Below, in pieces: positions 63,263 to 64,000 of a stretch of DNA of 64,000 nucleotides. The stretch comes from Pictodentalium vernedei (lineage: Eukaryota > Mollusca > Scaphopoda > Dentaliida > Dentaliidae), in contig CM062294.1 in the NCBI GenBank assembly GCA_031216915.1, positions 32,813,128 to 32,877,127 of the forward strand, given 5' to 3'. Within the stretch, counting starts at the first letter, position 1. Every line of letters starts with the position of its first letter. The position numbers and the translations under genes are program-made. A model generated the notes under the pieces. The model made no database searches and was not told the DNA's origin. It saw only the letters and a list, made by a program, of their open reading frames with translations.

Positions 63263-63511
63263 TTAACTCTTAACCCTCTCAGTATTTTCTAGATATTTTT
63301 CATCAAGTCTAGTCATGGCTGCTTTAAAGCAGCCATGACTAGATTTGATGAAAAGTCAATTTAAAGGTACCACAAGAAACCATTTGTGAAAAAATCCACT
63401 CCATTTACAGGGAGAAAATAGGATTAAATATGCACAAATTATACTTATTTTAGACACAAGAGAAACCCTGTGCTGGGCAAGAATATCTGCCAGTAGCATG
63501 CAAAGAGTTAA
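63263..63511. mobile_element. TTAA family C MITE, copy 7 (complete, in array)
   Basis: TTAACTCTTAACCCTCTCAG ... CAGTAGCATGCAAAGAGTTAA. The array unit at 61528 reads ATTGATATTAAAAGTAAGAA with one TTAA where this copy sits, giving a second empty site. Confidence 0.9.
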
Positions 63512-64000
63512 AAGAGTAAGAAAAAAATGTTAATACTGACAATGTTTTTGGATAAAGGCTGAAATTTTAAATTATCAAAATGGTGTGCACAAGATCGCAC
63601 AAGCATGAACAAGGTCATGAAGTTTTGTAGCTGCAGATACAGTAATGAGAGAGTTATTCATGTCACCACTTGTCATTTTGAGCTTTTAAAATCTACAAAG
63701 TGCTAAAACTTCAATGACGCAAAAAATATCAAAAAATGGGGATAAATCACAAAACAGAAAACCCCAGCTATTTCAGGGGTGGGGGGGGGTGGGAGTTGGC
63801 CCAAAACTTCCAGATACAGGGTAGGGGTGGGTGGGTCCATTGGCCCGGAAAAAACGTGGAAATCGCACAAATTGCAAATTTTTTCCTGCACTTGAATTCC
63901 TTCAAAGAATGACGTTCTTATGCCTTTAAGATGATTCAGGGTGATGAATAGAGTATTTTAAACATGTTTGGGAGAGAATGTGGGGTATAGACAAGCTCAG
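63512..64000. other. Array remnant, then G-rich tract, no gene
   Basis: The last array unit runs to about 63775; a G-run and GGGTGGGTGGG stretch (63778-63835) follow, then unremarkable sequence to the end. Confidence 0.55.

Larger units (their letters stand above)
61130..63775 (+). repeat. Old ~420-bp tandem array, invaded by other elements
   Basis: Units begin near TTTGGATAAAG at about 61153, 61566, 62171 and 63549. Shared marks: ATAGCTGTATATATTAC, CATACTAAAATTTCATGAGAATC, GACGTCATTTAATTTTTAATGATGTTGAC and CCATAACTGTTGG. Units 1 and 2 are contiguous; later ones are broken by a family A MITE, a SINE, a GTCCGGACC repeat and a family C MITE. Confidence 0.82.

Overview
The window is eukaryotic, AT-rich, gene-poor DNA made almost entirely of repeats. 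No intact protein-coding gene, tRNA, rRNA or CRISPR array could be supported. The longest open frames are chance frames in repeats, or broken transposase remnants. The repertoire is 5S- and tRNA-headed SINEs with (AAAT)n tails, piggyBac-like TTAA MITEs, pogo-like MITEs, a Penelope relic, and the 'CTCACCTGAGCGAAGCTC...GGGGCCTCTTGTT' and 'GGCATATAGTGGT...GTCCGTCC' repeats. Together these point to a marine invertebrate, most likely a mollusc or other lophotrochozoan. That placement is inference from repeat style, not from a gene.

Layout. 1-4371 is a 44/45-bp satellite (about 98 copies) with a segment duplicated about 1245 bp apart. 4374-9300 holds palindromic elements (pogo-like E, TTAA family A, palindrome family F). 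9300-14400 holds a duplicated block of TTAA family C plus unique sequence, one copy carrying a 673-bp TTAA element that the other lacks, and four SINEs. 15-19 kb has family G, family I and a 757-bp TTAA element. 19.5-20.3 kb is a minisatellite grown out of a SINE body. 20.3-28 kb is mixed MITEs, SINEs and a Penelope endonuclease relic. 28.1-29.4 kb is the most unique-looking stretch. 29.4-37.8 kb has a long palindrome, a piggyBac deletion derivative that keeps a transposase N-terminus, and further MITEs and SINEs. 39.2-39.9 kb is a pogo-like element with a 67-nt-arm palindrome. 41-48 kb is MITEs of families B, F and I, a 957-bp TIR element and a nested hAT-like element. 48.56-51.0 kb is a dead Tc1 transposon cut by a roughly 160-bp minisatellite element. 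54.1-55.3 kb is a 53-bp minisatellite. 55.3-56.3 kb is a dispersed repeat that contains a TTAGGG-rich insertion. 58.7-60.9 kb is nested E, J and B elements. 61.1-63.8 kb is an old array of roughly 420-bp units split by a MITE, a SINE and a family C element.

How the parts relate. At least seven structured families carry TTAA at their ends, with termini near TTAACCCTTT. Several sit in other repeats whose uninterrupted copies are also in the window, so TTAA target duplication can be read directly. Two SINE types (5S-headed and tRNA-headed) share one body, and a third family (D) shares only their 3' tail, which suggests one LINE partner. Nested insertions give a partial relative chronology. All positions come from reading by eye. 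Family assignments without coding evidence (piggyBac-like, pogo-like, hAT-like) rest on termini and target duplications only.
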